The position numbers were made by a program, and so were the translations under genes. The notes under the pieces were generated by a model, which made no database searches, was not told the origin of the DNA, and was given only the letters and a program-made list of their open reading frames with translations. A DNA stretch of 64,000 nucleotides from Haloplasma contractile (lineage in GTDB: Bacteria; Bacillota_I; Bacilli_A; Haloplasmatales; Haloplasmataceae), in assembly GCA_016841945.1 (NCBI GenBank), contig JAENYC010000001.1, forward strand, positions 282,284 to 346,283. Direction: 5' to 3'. Numbering within the stretch: position 1 is the stretch's first letter; each line of letters starts with the position of its first letter. Below, piece by piece: positions 37,905 through 48,098 of the stretch.

Positions 37905-38820
37905 TTATTGAATTTCTGTTTTAAACTCTTCAGAACTGATGTGTCTAAATATTGATATATAACCTAGTAAAGAAAAGAATATTCCTAATAATAAAGCTCT
38001 AAATAGTTCTGGTCCGATTAAAGAATCTGAATAAATAATTATATAATTTTCAATAATCAAAGGTATATCATAACTAACCATTTGAATCGTGATAGAAACA
38101 AAATGAGATATTATAACAGCAATTAAGATAGGAAAAAGCATTAACCATTTTGTTGCTTTTGTTACTAATCCACCAAATATTTTATACCCATAATATGCTG
38201 CAAAACCTATCAGTAATGATAAAACAGCTGCATATCCCCAAAATATTTCTAATAATAACCATGGTATAGCACCTATTAAAGTACCTAATATAGCACCAAT
38301 CATTCCTCTTCCATAATTCTTCTCTGCAATTTGAAATTCTGTTTTAGCTTGTTCTAATTCAGCTTGTGCCACTCACACAATCTTGATGGGCATGAAATTG
38401 AATTTTATCAATTTTCATTACACCATTAACATCACCATTTTGACAATGAACACAAGTTGGTGTTGTTGCTATTTCTTGCTTTTTTAAAAATAGTACTAAC
38501 GAATCAATAAGATGATTAAAATGTTCAAGTGAAAATCCTTTTAATACTTCTTTTAAACGAATGACTAAAACTTGATTAGATATTTCAAACTCATTGATTT
38601 TCAAATCTTTCTTTTTTTCTTTTAAATAATCTAATGTTCTTATTGCTTGCGCTTGTGTAATACCGACAAGTGGAACATACACTATTTTACAGTTATTTTG
38701 ACCATTAAAAACATCAATAATTTGTCTTGCTGTAAACAATTAACCATCTACATTGCCATAAGCATAATTTTTCTCATATTCCCAATTCTTTTGTTGCGCT
38801 ATTTTTTTAATTGTAGCCAT
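37905..38820 (-). pseudogene. Zinc-ribbon/membrane protein gene broken by a stop and a frameshift
   Basis: ATG 38820 has a strong site (AGGGAGGAAAAA). Codon 27 is TAA (38742-38740), after which the same frame continues LFTARQIIDVFNGQNN... to a CVHCQNGDVNG...HAHQDC metal-binding-like region. Near 38372 a one-base shift moves the reading into a second frame that continues AQAELEQAKTEFQIAEKNYGRGMIGAILGTLIGAIPWLLL with four or five membrane segments, to 37905. The restored product would be about 305 residues: a soluble N-terminal half, a Cys-rich motif and a membrane C-terminal half. It is either a young pseudogene or carries sequence errors. The family is not one I can name. Confidence 0.72.
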
Positions 38821-38919
38821 TTTTTCCTCCCTAAATAAATTTGTCTATATTATAGCAAATTACCTTTAACTTTACAATATATAACTTAATAATTACATAA
38901 TTTATCATTTTTTTTGGCA

Positions 38920-38946
38920 TTAAAAAAGGAGTGCACGCACTCCTTG
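38920..38946 (-). terminator. Terminator after the yutD-like gene
   Basis: The stem AAGGAGTG/CACTCCTT with a 4-nt loop is followed by TTTTAATG-type T-rich sequence on the minus strand. Confidence 0.82.
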
Positions 38947-38962
38947 AACTAACTACATATCC

Positions 38963-39232
38963 CTATTTATTTTTTACTTTTTTTACAATAAAATAAGGAC
39001 AATTATAATTACATGATTCATTTAAATAATCGGGTATCTTTTTTACATAAGATGGTGAATCATGCTTTTTTGATGTAAATCCTTTTAACCGTAAAATATT
39101 TGAGGACATATCACCAACAATTACATCGTATTTATCTAATGCTTTTGTGTATTTTTCTCTAAATAGTTGTTCATTAAACCCATTTCTATGTTCTTTTATT
39201 AATTCAAAAACTTTATTATGTATCACTATCAT
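38963..39232 (-). CDS. yutD: YutD-like (DUF1027) protein
   Basis: 89 aa. FELIKEHRNGFNEQLFREKYTKALDKYDVIVGDMSSNILRLKGF and YLNESCNYNCPYFIVKK follow the YutD pattern (KYD.IVGDWG..QLRLKGF; C.....CAYFV). Function unknown. Start ATG after GAGGTGTTAAA. Linkage with yunB-yunC repeats that of the B. subtilis yut/yun region. Confidence 0.85.
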   Translation of the reverse strand: MIVIHNKVFELIKEHRNGFNEQLFREKYTKALDKYDVIVGDMSSNILRLKGFTSKKHDSPSYVKKIPDYLNESCNYNCPYFIVKKVKNK

Positions 39233-39280
39233 TTTAACACCTCAAAATAATTATAGCATATCTTTAATAAGTTTCAACTA

Positions 39281-40000
39281 TTATTGCTCTAATAAACCAT
39301 CATCCGGTGTAATATTACTATCATCACGTGGAGGATTACTAAAACTACCATTTCCCCCCATATAATAGTAATGTGGCACACTACCCTGTATTACTTTTAT
39401 TAGTAACGGTGTAGTGGTTTCAACTTCTATCTCATCTTCTTGAAAAGGAATGGCGACTTGAAATCTTACTTTTGTTTTAATATTCACTTCAATTAAGCTA
39501 TTATTAATCCCATAGGGTTTAACAGATGATTCAATATCAGTATAGACACTACCGATGATTCTTAATTGTATATTTAAATGAGGTCCAACATTATTCAGTA
39601 TTGGATTGTTAAACATCACGCCAATCGGTAGTGTCATTTGATTTAATTCATGATGCTCATCATTTTGATAGGTTAACAGTTGATCTTGAATTTGTTTTGT
39701 CATTTTTGAAACAAGTATATTGATTTGGTAAACATCTACAATGACACTTGTCACATACCCATTGCTTTTGGTTTCAAGATTAATAATTTTACTAGTATCT
39801 ACATTTGGAACAATTTGATTGCTGATAGCATCGTTAATTAATACAGATGCATAATAATAAGATTTTTGCTTAGCATATACAAGTAATGGAGATTTAAAAT
39901 AGACTTTTGATAAAACTAAAAACAAAAGGAATATCAGAATAAAAAATAAGATAGCTTTATTTATTGTAACATTTCTTCTTCTACGTCTTCGTCTAACCAT
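39281..40000 (-). CDS. yunB: Sporulation protein YunB
   Basis: 239 aa. Arg-rich start (VRRRRRRRN), one membrane segment (about 17-35), then an extracytoplasmic domain: SVLINDAISNQIV, VDVYQINILVSKMTKQIQ, LPIGVMFNNPILNNVGPHLNIQL and GINNSLIEVNIKTKVRFQVAIPF. This matches YunB, a sigmaE-controlled spore-formation protein of unknown mechanism. It starts one nt after the yunC stop with a poor ribosome site, so translation is probably coupled. Confidence 0.88.
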   Translation of the reverse strand: MVRRRRRRRNVTINKAILFFILIFLLFLVLSKVYFKSPLLVYAKQKSYYYASVLINDAISNQIVPNVDTSKIINLETKSNGYVTSVIVDVYQINILVSKMTKQIQDQLLTYQNDEHHELNQMTLPIGVMFNNPILNNVGPHLNIQLRIIGSVYTDIESSVKPYGINNSLIEVNIKTKVRFQVAIPFQEDEIEVETTTPLLIKVIQGSVPHYYYMGGNGSFSNPPRDDSNITPDDGLLEQ

Positions 40001-40001
40001 T

Positions 40002-40310
40002 TTACTTTAGTTTAGTTAAAGCATCTCTTACAATCATTCCTTCTGTTATACCTAGATTTTTAGCGGCTTCTGTTACCTTTACTAATGGTGCATTTAGCAA
40101 TTCTTCAATTGTTTTGACACCGACTGCACAACCACATACCACTTTTCTTTCCTTTAAATGTGGTTTTGAATCAAAAACATCAACATCAATTGCACGACAA
40201 CTAAAATAACCAATATCATTGGCGATGATTAACAATGTTGTTTTTGGTAATTTAATCGTGTAAGTAAAGAATGCTTTATTATTCACATAAATTCTATCAA
40301 CACGAAACAT
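40002..40310 (-). CDS. yunC: YunC (DUF1805) protein
   Basis: 102 aa. LPKTTLLIIANDIGYFSCRAIDVDVFD and CAVGVKTIEELLNAPLVKVTEAAKNLGITEGMIVRDAL match the DUF1805 family, which includes B. subtilis YunC. No biochemical role is established. Start ATG after GGGAGGGATTTAT. First of the yunC-yunB pair. Confidence 0.88.
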   Translation of the reverse strand: MFRVDRIYVNNKAFFTYTIKLPKTTLLIIANDIGYFSCRAIDVDVFDSKPHLKERKVVCGCAVGVKTIEELLNAPLVKVTEAAKNLGITEGMIVRDALTKLK

Positions 40311-40415
40311 ATAAATCCCTCCCTATTTTTATATTATATGCAAGTCTATCCATTTTTTATATCTAATGTATATAAAAAAATGAATAGACAAAAATATTAA
40401 TAAGGAGGTATGTTT

Positions 40416-40889
40416 ATGAAAATAAAAGACATTATGACAAAAAGTGTCATCAGTTTAAAACCCTATGATACAATTAAAGATGCTTCATTTTTGATGTTAG
40501 AACATAATATTGGATGTATCCCTATTGTAGATGATGAAAATCATCCTTTAGGAATTGTAACAGACCGAGATATTGTCATTCGTGGAATTGCACAAAATAA
40601 TAATGAAAAATCGCGCTTAGATGACATTATGACAACGAAATTACTCACTGTTCACCCAAACGATGAAGTAGGGGCTGCCACCCATATCATGGGAAATCGA
40701 CAAGTTCGTCGATTACTGGTTGTTGATGAAAACAATATATTAGTTGGTTTTCTTGCCATGGCAGACATTTCTACAACACCTGAAAATGATGCCAAAGCAG
40801 GAATGGCACTTTCAAAGATTTCATTAAAATCAACTGATATTAACTCAAATCCTCACCACGGAACAGATGTCATGGATTTTCCGTTATAA
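40416..40889 (+). CDS. Tandem CBS-domain protein
   Basis: 157 aa from the second ATG (40416), 7 nt after AAGGAGGT; the ATG at 40410 abuts that site. Two CBS motifs: IMTKSVISLKPYDTIKDASFLMLEHNIGCIPIVDDE..GIVTDRDIVIRG (1-65) and DIMTTKLLTVHPNDEV...VRRLLVVDENNILVGFLAMADIS (70-130). It resembles YhcV-like stand-alone CBS pairs that bind adenosine nucleotides. The 3' end overlaps the convergent cyclo-ligase gene by 20 nt. Confidence 0.9.
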   Translation: MKIKDIMTKSVISLKPYDTIKDASFLMLEHNIGCIPIVDDENHPLGIVTDRDIVIRGIAQNNNEKSRLDDIMTTKLLTVHPNDEVGAATHIMGNRQVRRLLVVDENNILVGFLAMADISTTPENDAKAGMALSKISLKSTDINSNPHHGTDVMDFPL

Positions 40890-41406
40890 TATCATCCATT
40901 GGGATATCATGACAATTAGTAGGAATAGATGTTATATGTTGATATGAGTAACAGACACCTATTTTTAAATGAGGATAATCCTCTAAATATCGGTCATAAT
41001 ATCCACCACCAAAACCTAAACGATAACCATCATATGAAAAATAAATGCCAGGAATAAACATGATTTTTATGTTAGTTTTTGGCATTTTTTCTTTGCTATT
41101 CGGTTCTAAAACTTGATATTTTCCAACATGAACTTCATCTATACGTTGTATGGGATAAAATTCCATCTGTTTTTTATCATGAACTTTAGGTAAGACAATT
41201 GTCTTACCTAAATTAATTAATTCCTCCATCAGTGGCCTTAGGTCTACTTCATTACCAAGTGGCATATAAAATCCAAACACTTGATAGCTCTCAAAATCAA
41301 TTCTTTTTTTGATTTGTTTTATAATTTTATTAGATAGGTTCACTATCTCATCACAAGACATTTGATTTCTTTTATTCAATCCTTCTTTTCTCAATGCCTC
41401 TTTCAT
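40870..41406 (-). CDS. 5-formyltetrahydrofolate cyclo-ligase
   Basis: 178 aa from ATG 41406 (GGGTGATTTT upstream). It converts 5-formyl-THF to 5,10-methenyl-THF using ATP. Motifs: N-terminal REA-like KEALRKEGLNKRNQMS, YQVFGFYMPLGNEVD, and the C-terminal ATP/substrate loop PGIYFSYDGYRLGFGGGYYDRYL. It follows the MFS gene closely; the reading overlap of the longer frame with that gene is not needed. Confidence 0.92.
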   Translation of the reverse strand: MKEALRKEGLNKRNQMSCDEIVNLSNKIIKQIKKRIDFESYQVFGFYMPLGNEVDLRPLMEELINLGKTIVLPKVHDKKQMEFYPIQRIDEVHVGKYQVLEPNSKEKMPKTNIKIMFIPGIYFSYDGYRLGFGGGYYDRYLEDYPHLKIGVCYSYQHITSIPTNCHDIPMDDIITENP

Positions 41407-41410
41407 AAAA

Positions 41411-42568
41411 TCACCCAATTTTTTCAAAATTATTTCTCTTGCCTAGCAATAATAAAAATATGATAAAACAGATAAAAGCTAAAGAATAAAATGTCGCAGA
41501 TACATGTAATTCAAATATTGCGCCAGCATAGAAAGAACCACCCATCATACCAAATGCATGAGAGGCATTATTTAAGCCCATAATTTCACCATTTCTATGA
41601 CCTAATTTTGATATGATACTCTGTAAAAGTGGTCTATAAAGCGCTAAAAACGCAAAAAATACAATCAGTATCACAATAGTGATATTAAAATTTATTGATT
41701 CATAAACTATCGCAAGACTTAGTGTAATACCCATCATGATTAAACTAATGGCTAATGCATTGTAATCATTAAATTTTTTCTTTATCAGTGGAAATATACC
41801 AATGTTCATCATGATGCCGATAAGTCCTGTAATCGCCATCACAATACCGATATATTTTGGTCCTAAATCCATAACAAATTTCATATAGGAGTTAAAACTA
41901 TTTCGAAATCCGATAAATACAAAACTCGTAAACATTGTAATCAAGAGTAAAAAAGGAACAAGGGTATTACGGTATTTTTTAAAGTCTTTTATTAAACTTC
42001 CCTTTTGTACTAACTGTGTTTTATGATGACTTTCTTTAAGAAAAATGAAAATTACTAAGCTCGATACTAAACTTAAACTACTCTGTGCAATAAATGTATA
42101 ATGATAATTACTATCTCCAATAAATCCACCTGCTAGATGTCCTAATGTTCCAGCAAAGCCTGTCACAGCTGTATATAATGCCATTATCTTAGTACGATTA
42201 TGTTTATCCGTCACATCAATTAAATATGCCATACCACATACAAATGAGGCACAAGCAATTCCACCAGCCATTAATCTAAAAAAGATAATCGCAAGAGGAT
42301 GCGTTGAGAATCCAAATCCCAATTGAGCAAAACTATATCCAATAGGCCCCATGATCATAAAGGGTTTTCGTCCATATTTATCTGACATTTTCCCCCAAAA
42401 AGGAGACAAGGTTAAATTAGCAAATGCCATTGCGGCAAATAACACACCTAATAAAAATGAGCCATATCCAATACTATCAACTAATTCTGGTGTGACAGGA
42501 TGGGCGAAATTATTAATAAATAGTGTCATCGTCATAATGGATATTATTGTTATTACTTTTTTATTCAT
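41411..42568 (-). CDS. MFS transporter
   Basis: 385 aa with about 12 membrane segments. Motif A at the loop 2-3 (FWGKMSDKYGRKPFMIMG), then SFVCGMAYLIDVTDKHNRTKIMALY. It resembles drug or metabolite exporters of the DHA1/YfmI-like type; the substrate is unknown. It directly precedes the cyclo-ligase gene. Confidence 0.88.
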   Translation of the reverse strand: MNKKVITIISIMTMTLFINNFAHPVTPELVDSIGYGSFLLGVLFAAMAFANLTLSPFWGKMSDKYGRKPFMIMGPIGYSFAQLGFGFSTHPLAIIFFRLMAGGIACASFVCGMAYLIDVTDKHNRTKIMALYTAVTGFAGTLGHLAGGFIGDSNYHYTFIAQSSLSLVSSLVIFIFLKESHHKTQLVQKGSLIKDFKKYRNTLVPFLLLITMFTSFVFIGFRNSFNSYMKFVMDLGPKYIGIVMAITGLIGIMMNIGIFPLIKKKFNDYNALAISLIMMGITLSLAIVYESINFNITIVILIVFFAFLALYRPLLQSIISKLGHRNGEIMGLNNASHAFGMMGGSFYAGAIFELHVSATFYSLAFICFIIFLLLLGKRNNFEKIG

Positions 42569-42644
42569 CTTACTACTCCAATCATACTTCCTAGAAACTA
42601 TTGTACATGAAAAACTTAAAAAATGAAATCTAAATACTTCCTTA

Positions 42645-42680
42645 ATATAAAAATTCGTACATCAAAAAAATGTACGAATA
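42645..42680 (-). terminator. Terminator of the suf operon
   Basis: The stem ATTCGTACAT/ATGTACGAAT (10 bp) is followed by TTTTTATAT on the minus strand; it lies about 6 nt after the sufB stop. Confidence 0.85.
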
Positions 42681-42685
42681 ATATT

Positions 42686-44095
42686 TTATCCAATCGAACC
42701 TTCCATATTCAGTTTTAATAATTGATTAAGTTCAACAGCATATTCCATCGGTAATTCCTTCGCAAATGGTTCGATAAAGCCCATAATAATCATCTCTGTT
42801 GCCTGTGCTTCTGTCAACCCTCTACTCATTAGATAATACAATTGATCTTCTGATACTTTTGATACTGTTGCTTCATGTTCTAAAGTTGCATCATTATTTT
42901 TCACAATGTTAATTGGAATGGTATCGGATTTAGATAAACCATCTAATATAATGGTATCGCACTCAACATGGGATTTCGCATGTTTGGCATTTTTCCCTAT
43001 ATTGACAAGTCCGCGGTAATTGACCGCTCCGCCACCCCTTGATATTGATTTAGAAATAATGGTTGAAGACGTATGAGGTGCTAAATGAATCATTTTAGCA
43101 CCTGCATCTTGTTGCTGACCTTTTCCTGAAAAAGCAATCGAAACAGTTGTGCCTTTTGCCCGTTCACCGCGAAGTACACAAGCAGGGTATTTCATGTTAA
43201 TTCCAGAACCGATATTTCCATCAATCCATTCCATATGACCTAATTTATCAACCATTGCGCGTTTGGTCACGAGATTAATGATATTATTAGCCCAATTTTG
43301 AACTGTTGAATAGCGGCAATAACCACCTTCTCGTACAAAGATTTCAACAACAGCGGCGTGTAGTGAATCTTTAGAATAGATTGGTGCTGTACAACCTTCT
43401 ACATAATGAACAGAAGCACCCTCATCAACAATGATAAGCGTTCTTTCAAATTGTCCCATCTGTTCAGTATTAATACGAAAATATGACTGTAAAGGCTTTT
43501 CAACTTTTACACCTTTAGGGATGTAAATAAATGAACCACCACTCCAAACTGCTGTATTTAATGCGGCGAATTTATTATCCGTTGGTGGGACGGCTTTTGA
43601 AAAATATTCTTTAAAAATCTCAGGGTATTCTTTTAATGCCGTATCTGTATCTAAAAATACTACACCTTGTGACTCTAATTCTTTTAACGCATTATGATAA
43701 ACCACTTCCGATTCAAACTGAGTGGAAACACCCGCTAAGAACTTCTGTTCAGCTTCTGGAATTCCCAACTTTTCAAAAGTATCCTTTATTTCTTCTGGAA
43801 CATCTTCCCATTTATTCTCCGATTTTTCTGTTGATTTGATATAGTATGTATATTCATCATAATCTATATCCGATAAATCAGGACCAAAATCTGGATTAGG
43901 CGTTTTAATAAAATGCTCATATGCTTTTAATCGTATATTTAACATCCACTCTGGTTCTTTTTTTCTTTCTGATATCAGTCGTACAACTTCTTCATTAATG
44001 CCTTTACCAGTAGTATAAACACTTTTGGTTTTGGTTTTAAAACCGTATTTATAATCACCAACAATTTTTTTTATATCTTGATTTTGTTTTGCCAA
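42686..44095 (-). CDS. sufB: Fe-S cluster scaffold subunit SufB
   Basis: 469 aa. SufB blocks: [111 protein letters not shown]-type [12 protein letters not shown] and the C-terminal [22 protein letters not shown]. With SufC and SufD it forms the BCD scaffold. Last gene of sufC-D-S-U-B, the Bacillus order. Confidence 0.97.
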   Translation of the reverse strand: MAKQNQDIKKIVGDYKYGFKTKTKSVYTTGKGINEEVVRLISERKKEPEWMLNIRLKAYEHFIKTPNPDFGPDLSDIDYDEYTYYIKSTEKSENKWEDVPEEIKDTFEKLGIPEAEQKFLAGVSTQFESEVVYHNALKELESQGVVFLDTDTALKEYPEIFKEYFSKAVPPTDNKFAALNTAVWSGGSFIYIPKGVKVEKPLQSYFRINTEQMGQFERTLIIVDEGASVHYVEGCTAPIYSKDSLHAAVVEIFVREGGYCRYSTVQNWANNIINLVTKRAMVDKLGHMEWIDGNIGSGINMKYPACVLRGERAKGTTVSIAFSGKGQQQDAGAKMIHLAPHTSSTIISKSISRGGGAVNYRGLVNIGKNAKHAKSHVECDTIILDGLSKSDTIPINIVKNNDATLEHEATVSKVSEDQLYYLMSRGLTEAQATEMIIMGFIEPFAKELPMEYAVELNQLLKLNMEGSIG

Positions 44096-44569
44096 TTATT
44101 TCACCTCGATTTTTTCTTCATCATGACGATGTGAACAATTTTCATGATTAGAAATCGCTTTATCAAGTGCCTTCCAAGCTATTGTTGCACATTTAAAGCG
44201 TGCAGGAAATTGTGATACGCCTTGATAAACAATCGCATCACCCATAAACATCTCTTCGTCAAACTCTTCCCCTTTAACCATCTCTACATAATTATTGATT
44301 ACTTTTTTTGCCTCTTCTAAATTCATTCCCATAATCGTTTCACTCATGACAGAAGCAGCAGACATTGAAATTGAGCATCCTGTCCCATCATGGTATACTT
44401 CTGTAATTTTATTATCCTCTACTTTTATTTGAATGGTTAAATCATCACCACAAGTAGGGTTTTTTAAATGAACAGAATAGTATTCTTCACTATCTTTTAA
44501 CCCCTTATTTCTTGGGTTTTTATAGTGGTCCATAATGACTTGTCGATATAAGTTTTCTAAATTTGACAT
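44096..44569 (-). CDS. sufU: Sulfur-transfer/Zn protein SufU
   Basis: 157 aa. Three metal-site Cys in NPTCGDD, DGTGCSISMSAAS and RFKCATIAWKAL, plus the Asp of CGDD; the SufU-specific insertion lies before the third Cys. It accepts sulfur from SufS. Start ATG just upstream of sufB (adjacent, no gap). The His-rich tail (ENCSHRHDEEK) is unusual in detail but harmless. Confidence 0.95.
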   Translation of the reverse strand: MSNLENLYRQVIMDHYKNPRNKGLKDSEEYYSVHLKNPTCGDDLTIQIKVEDNKITEVYHDGTGCSISMSAASVMSETIMGMNLEEAKKVINNYVEMVKGEEFDEEMFMGDAIVYQGVSQFPARFKCATIAWKALDKAISNHENCSHRHDEEKIEVK

Positions 44570-44580
44570 AGAAATCCCCC

Positions 44581-45804
44581 TTACATGAAGTTTTCAAAAA
44601 AGGCTTTTGCTTTATTAATCGCTTTTACTAACCGATTGATATCTTCTCTTGTATTATAAAAATAAACAGATGCACGAATGGTCGCAATTTCATTTAAACA
44701 ATGCATCAGAGGTTGTGCACAATGATGTCCCGCTCGTATTGCGACATTTTCTTCATCAAAAACACTTGCCGCATCGTGTGGATGGACACCATTTATATTA
44801 AAAGATATGATACCTGTATCTGTATTGGGATTGTGAATGGTAATCCCTTTAATTTGGCTCATCTTATCAATCAATTCATCTCTTAACATTCTTTCATGCT
44901 TCATTATATCTTTAAATCCTATTGCCTTAATATAATCAATGGCTCGACCTAAACCGATTGCCGAGGCGATAATCGGTGTACCTGTTTCAAATTTATAGGG
45001 TGGGTCTTTATAGGTTACTTCATTAAGCCCAACATAATCAATCATATCTCCACCAAATTCTATCGGCTCCATTTCTTTCAACAAATTGTACTTCCCATAT
45101 AAAACACCTATTCCTGTCGGCCCACACATTTTATGTCCAGAGAAAGCTAAGAAATCACAATCTAATGCTTTCACATTAACGGGGATATGAGGTACTGCTT
45201 GTGCTGCATCAAGAATCACAATTGCGTTTTTTTCATGAGCTAGTTTAATAATTTCTTCAACTGGCGTCATATATCCCATCGCATTAGAAATATAATTTAA
45301 CGCCACAACCTTTGTTTTATTACTTAATACCTTTTTAAAATTTTCTACAGTAATCTTATTCTCTTCGTTGAGTGGTACATAAACCAATTTAGCTTTTTTG
45401 GCTCTTGCAACATTTTGCCATGGCAACATCGATGAATGATGTTCTAATTCTGAGGTGATGATTTCATCCCCTTCTTCAATATGATTCATTCCATAACTCA
45501 ATGCGATTAAATTCAAAGCATTCGATGCTCCCCGAGTAAACACTGCTTCTTCAAATTGACAATTTAATAATTCTGCTACTTTTTGACGTGCTTTTTCATA
45601 TAAATCAGTTGCTTCATAACTTAATCGATAAACACCCCTATGTATATTAACACCTAGCTTTTCGTAATAATAGGTAACGGCATCAATCACTTGTTTAGGT
45701 TTTAATGTGGATGCTGCATTATCTAAATAAGCTAAATCGTTATTATTTAATACATAAAAATCTTTCCTAATTTTATTTATATCCATAATATCATTCACTT
45801 TCAT
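44581..45804 (-). CDS. sufS: Cysteine desulfurase SufS
   Basis: 407 aa. PLP enzyme: YLDNAASTLKP near the N terminus, PLP-Lys in LAFSGHKMCGPTGIG, catalytic Cys in IRAGHHCAQPLMH. It removes sulfur from cysteine and passes it to SufU. The first ATG (45804) follows sufD by 1 nt; the ATG at 45786 (MDINKIRKDFYVL) fits the usual length of the family and either may be used. Confidence 0.96.
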   Translation of the reverse strand: MKVNDIMDINKIRKDFYVLNNNDLAYLDNAASTLKPKQVIDAVTYYYEKLGVNIHRGVYRLSYEATDLYEKARQKVAELLNCQFEEAVFTRGASNALNLIALSYGMNHIEEGDEIITSELEHHSSMLPWQNVARAKKAKLVYVPLNEENKITVENFKKVLSNKTKVVALNYISNAMGYMTPVEEIIKLAHEKNAIVILDAAQAVPHIPVNVKALDCDFLAFSGHKMCGPTGIGVLYGKYNLLKEMEPIEFGGDMIDYVGLNEVTYKDPPYKFETGTPIIASAIGLGRAIDYIKAIGFKDIMKHERMLRDELIDKMSQIKGITIHNPNTDTGIISFNINGVHPHDAASVFDEENVAIRAGHHCAQPLMHCLNEIATIRASVYFYNTREDINRLVKAINKAKAFFENFM

Positions 45805-45805
45805 T

Positions 45806-47047
45806 TTAAAATGATAGTTTATTTTCTATTGTCTTTATAAAGCTCTCTTTAATACGATCTGATGAAATCATTTCAATGATTGGAGATAAGAAACCAAGAA
45901 TAATGAGTTTTTCAGCTTCAGTTCGCTTTAACCCACGACTCATTAAATAATATAATTGATCTTCATCCACTTTTCCAACGCCAGCACCATGACCAGCAAA
46001 TACATCGTATTCATCTATTAATAAGTATGGATTGGCATTTACCGTAGCATCAGGTGACAATGTCACAATATTGGTTTGTTGACTAGAATTAGAATGATTC
46101 ATGCCTTGATGAATTTTTCCAATCCCATCGACGGATAAATAACCCTTATCCTTAACAATTCCATGATTGGTAATCGTTCCTTTACTATAAGGAGATAAGT
46201 GTTTGACATGAACCGTAATGGCATGAACTTTATCTTTATCAGTAAATAAAACATTTCGTGATTCACAATAAGCATTTTTTCCCAATAATTCAATGACATT
46301 ATTAGATATGGTATTTCCATCATTTAATTGACCTAAAGCATAGATTAAAGAACCATTATCATGGACATGACCACATCGATTGATATAAGCATTAGCATCC
46401 TCACTTAATCTATCAATCCCTATATAATTAACCTTAGCATTTTCAGACACATATACATCACTCATATAATTCACTTGAATGGGCTGTAAATTATCTATCT
46501 TTTCAACAATAGTTAATTCACTACTTGTTTCACAATAAATCGTTGTATGATGAAATAAATCACTCTTTTCGCCAATAATATGTAGTTTCAATGCTTCTTT
46601 TACAACTACATTCTTAGGCACTTTAATCAATAATGCACTATTTTGATAGGCTTTATTCATCGTTTTTAATTTATCCTTATCGATTTGTTCGAATCGTTTA
46701 GTAAATATGGATAATGCTTCTTTATCATTGTTTTCTAAGGCTTCAAAATAACTCATTATTTTTACTTTATTAAATGTTTCATCTAAATTAGAATAAATGA
46801 TATTTCCGTCTTTTAATACCACTATATTTTCTAAATCATCAATTTTAGAGAGAATTTTTTGATGTAATTCAGTCACTTTATCTTCTTTTATATATTGCAC
46901 CTTCAATTTATCAAAATTAAAATATTTAAATGGGATTTTTCCTATCTTAGGCAAGGATTGATGCTTCATCTCATCAATCAATTTTTTTCTTAAATCTATG
47001 ATATTATGATCATCATATTTAAAATGAACCATCAATTGATCACGCAT
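45806..47047 (-). CDS. sufD: Fe-S scaffold subunit SufD
   Basis: 413 aa from ATG 47047, preceded by GGAGGTATAAT; the longer frame back into sufC is not supported. SufD pattern: [64 protein letters not shown], the SufBD C-terminal signature with the conserved His. It interacts with SufC and SufB. 14 nt after sufC. Confidence 0.95.
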   Translation of the reverse strand: MRDQLMVHFKYDDHNIIDLRKKLIDEMKHQSLPKIGKIPFKYFNFDKLKVQYIKEDKVTELHQKILSKIDDLENIVVLKDGNIIYSNLDETFNKVKIMSYFEALENNDKEALSIFTKRFEQIDKDKLKTMNKAYQNSALLIKVPKNVVVKEALKLHIIGEKSDLFHHTTIYCETSSELTIVEKIDNLQPIQVNYMSDVYVSENAKVNYIGIDRLSEDANAYINRCGHVHDNGSLIYALGQLNDGNTISNNVIELLGKNAYCESRNVLFTDKDKVHAITVHVKHLSPYSKGTITNHGIVKDKGYLSVDGIGKIHQGMNHSNSSQQTNIVTLSPDATVNANPYLLIDEYDVFAGHGAGVGKVDEDQLYYLMSRGLKRTEAEKLIILGFLSPIIEMISSDRIKESFIKTIENKLSF

Positions 47048-47061
47048 ATTATACCTCCAAT

Positions 47062-47898
47062 CTATAAATCTAACGATTTCTTCGTCGCACACTCACCAAT
47101 CATCGCAGGTCTTTTATGTGCTTCTTCAGGAACCACTCTCTCATTCTCAATACCGAGTTCCTCTTTTATCCAATCATAACCTTCTTGATCAATTTTTTCT
47201 ATTAACTCCATACCACCACTTTTAACAATAGCACCCTTCATCATGACGTGAACATAATCGGGTTTAATATAATCAAGTATTCTTTGATAATGCGTAATTA
47301 ATAAACAACCAAATGTCTCACTTCGCAATGAATCAATCGCTTCTCCAACAATTTTTAATGCATCAACATCTAAACCAGAATCAATCTCATCTAATATCGC
47401 AAAAGTTGGTTTAAGCATCAACATTTGTAAGATTTCATTGCGCTTTTTTTCCCCACCTGAAAAACCATCGTTTAAATAACGATGTGGCAAATCACTACGC
47501 ATTTGTAATTTTTCAATGGCCTTATCAAAATCCATAATAAATTTATATAAAGGAATTGATTTACCTGTTTTTGATTGCATCGCAGTTCGAATAAAATCAG
47601 AGTTGGTCACACCAGGAACTTCTGATGGGTATTGCATGGCCAAAAATAAACCTTTCCTCGCTCTCTCATCAACAGGCATATCAATCACATTTTCATCATT
47701 TAATAAGATTTTCCCCTCTATGACATGATATTTAGGATTTCCCATTATAGCCGATGACAACGTAGATTTTCCCGTACCATTAGGTCCCATAATAACATGT
47801 ATCTCTCCACCCTTTATTGTTAAATTAACACCTTTTAAAATTTCTTTATCGTCTACTTCTACATGTAAGTTTTTAATTTCTAATACAGGTTTCATCAT
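47062..47898 (-). CDS. sufC: Suf ATPase SufC
   Basis: 278 aa. Walker A MGPNGTGKST (37-46), signature GFSGGEKKRNEILQ, Walker B FAILDEIDSGLD, H-loop LLITHYQRIL. It energises the SufBCD scaffold. Two adjacent ATGs follow AAGGAGGTAAG. First gene of the operon. Confidence 0.97.
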   Translation of the reverse strand: MMKPVLEIKNLHVEVDDKEILKGVNLTIKGGEIHVIMGPNGTGKSTLSSAIMGNPKYHVIEGKILLNDENVIDMPVDERARKGLFLAMQYPSEVPGVTNSDFIRTAMQSKTGKSIPLYKFIMDFDKAIEKLQMRSDLPHRYLNDGFSGGEKKRNEILQMLMLKPTFAILDEIDSGLDVDALKIVGEAIDSLRSETFGCLLITHYQRILDYIKPDYVHVMMKGAIVKSGGMELIEKIDQEGYDWIKEELGIENERVVPEEAHKRPAMIGECATKKSLDL

Positions 47899-47928
47899 CT
47901 TACCTCCTTATAAATTTCACTATATCTA

Positions 47929-47958
47929 ATTATACAAAAATCTGTCACTTATTTCCAA
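47929..47958 (-). promoter_or_regulatory. Promoter of sufCDSUB
   Basis: TTGGAA (47958-47953), 18-nt spacer and TATAAT (47934-47929), about 31 nt upstream of the sufC start. The rest of 47959-48059 is plain AT-rich DNA. Confidence 0.55.
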
Positions 47959-48059
47959 TGATATAATAATAATTTAACACCTTTTTATCATTATTATTGT
48001 AATCAAAAAAAAAATTTATATTTAAAATAACCTGATTTAAGAAATTTTATCTTATCATA

Positions 48060-48098
48060 TAAAAAAAGAACGATATTTCTAATTTAGAAATATCGTTC
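48060..48098 (-). terminator. Terminator of the feo operon
   Basis: A 14-bp stem (GAACGATATTTCTA with its complement, loop AAT) spans 48068-48098 and is followed by TTTTTTTATATG on the minus strand. It starts within the stop codon of the small Cys-Cys protein. Confidence 0.9.
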
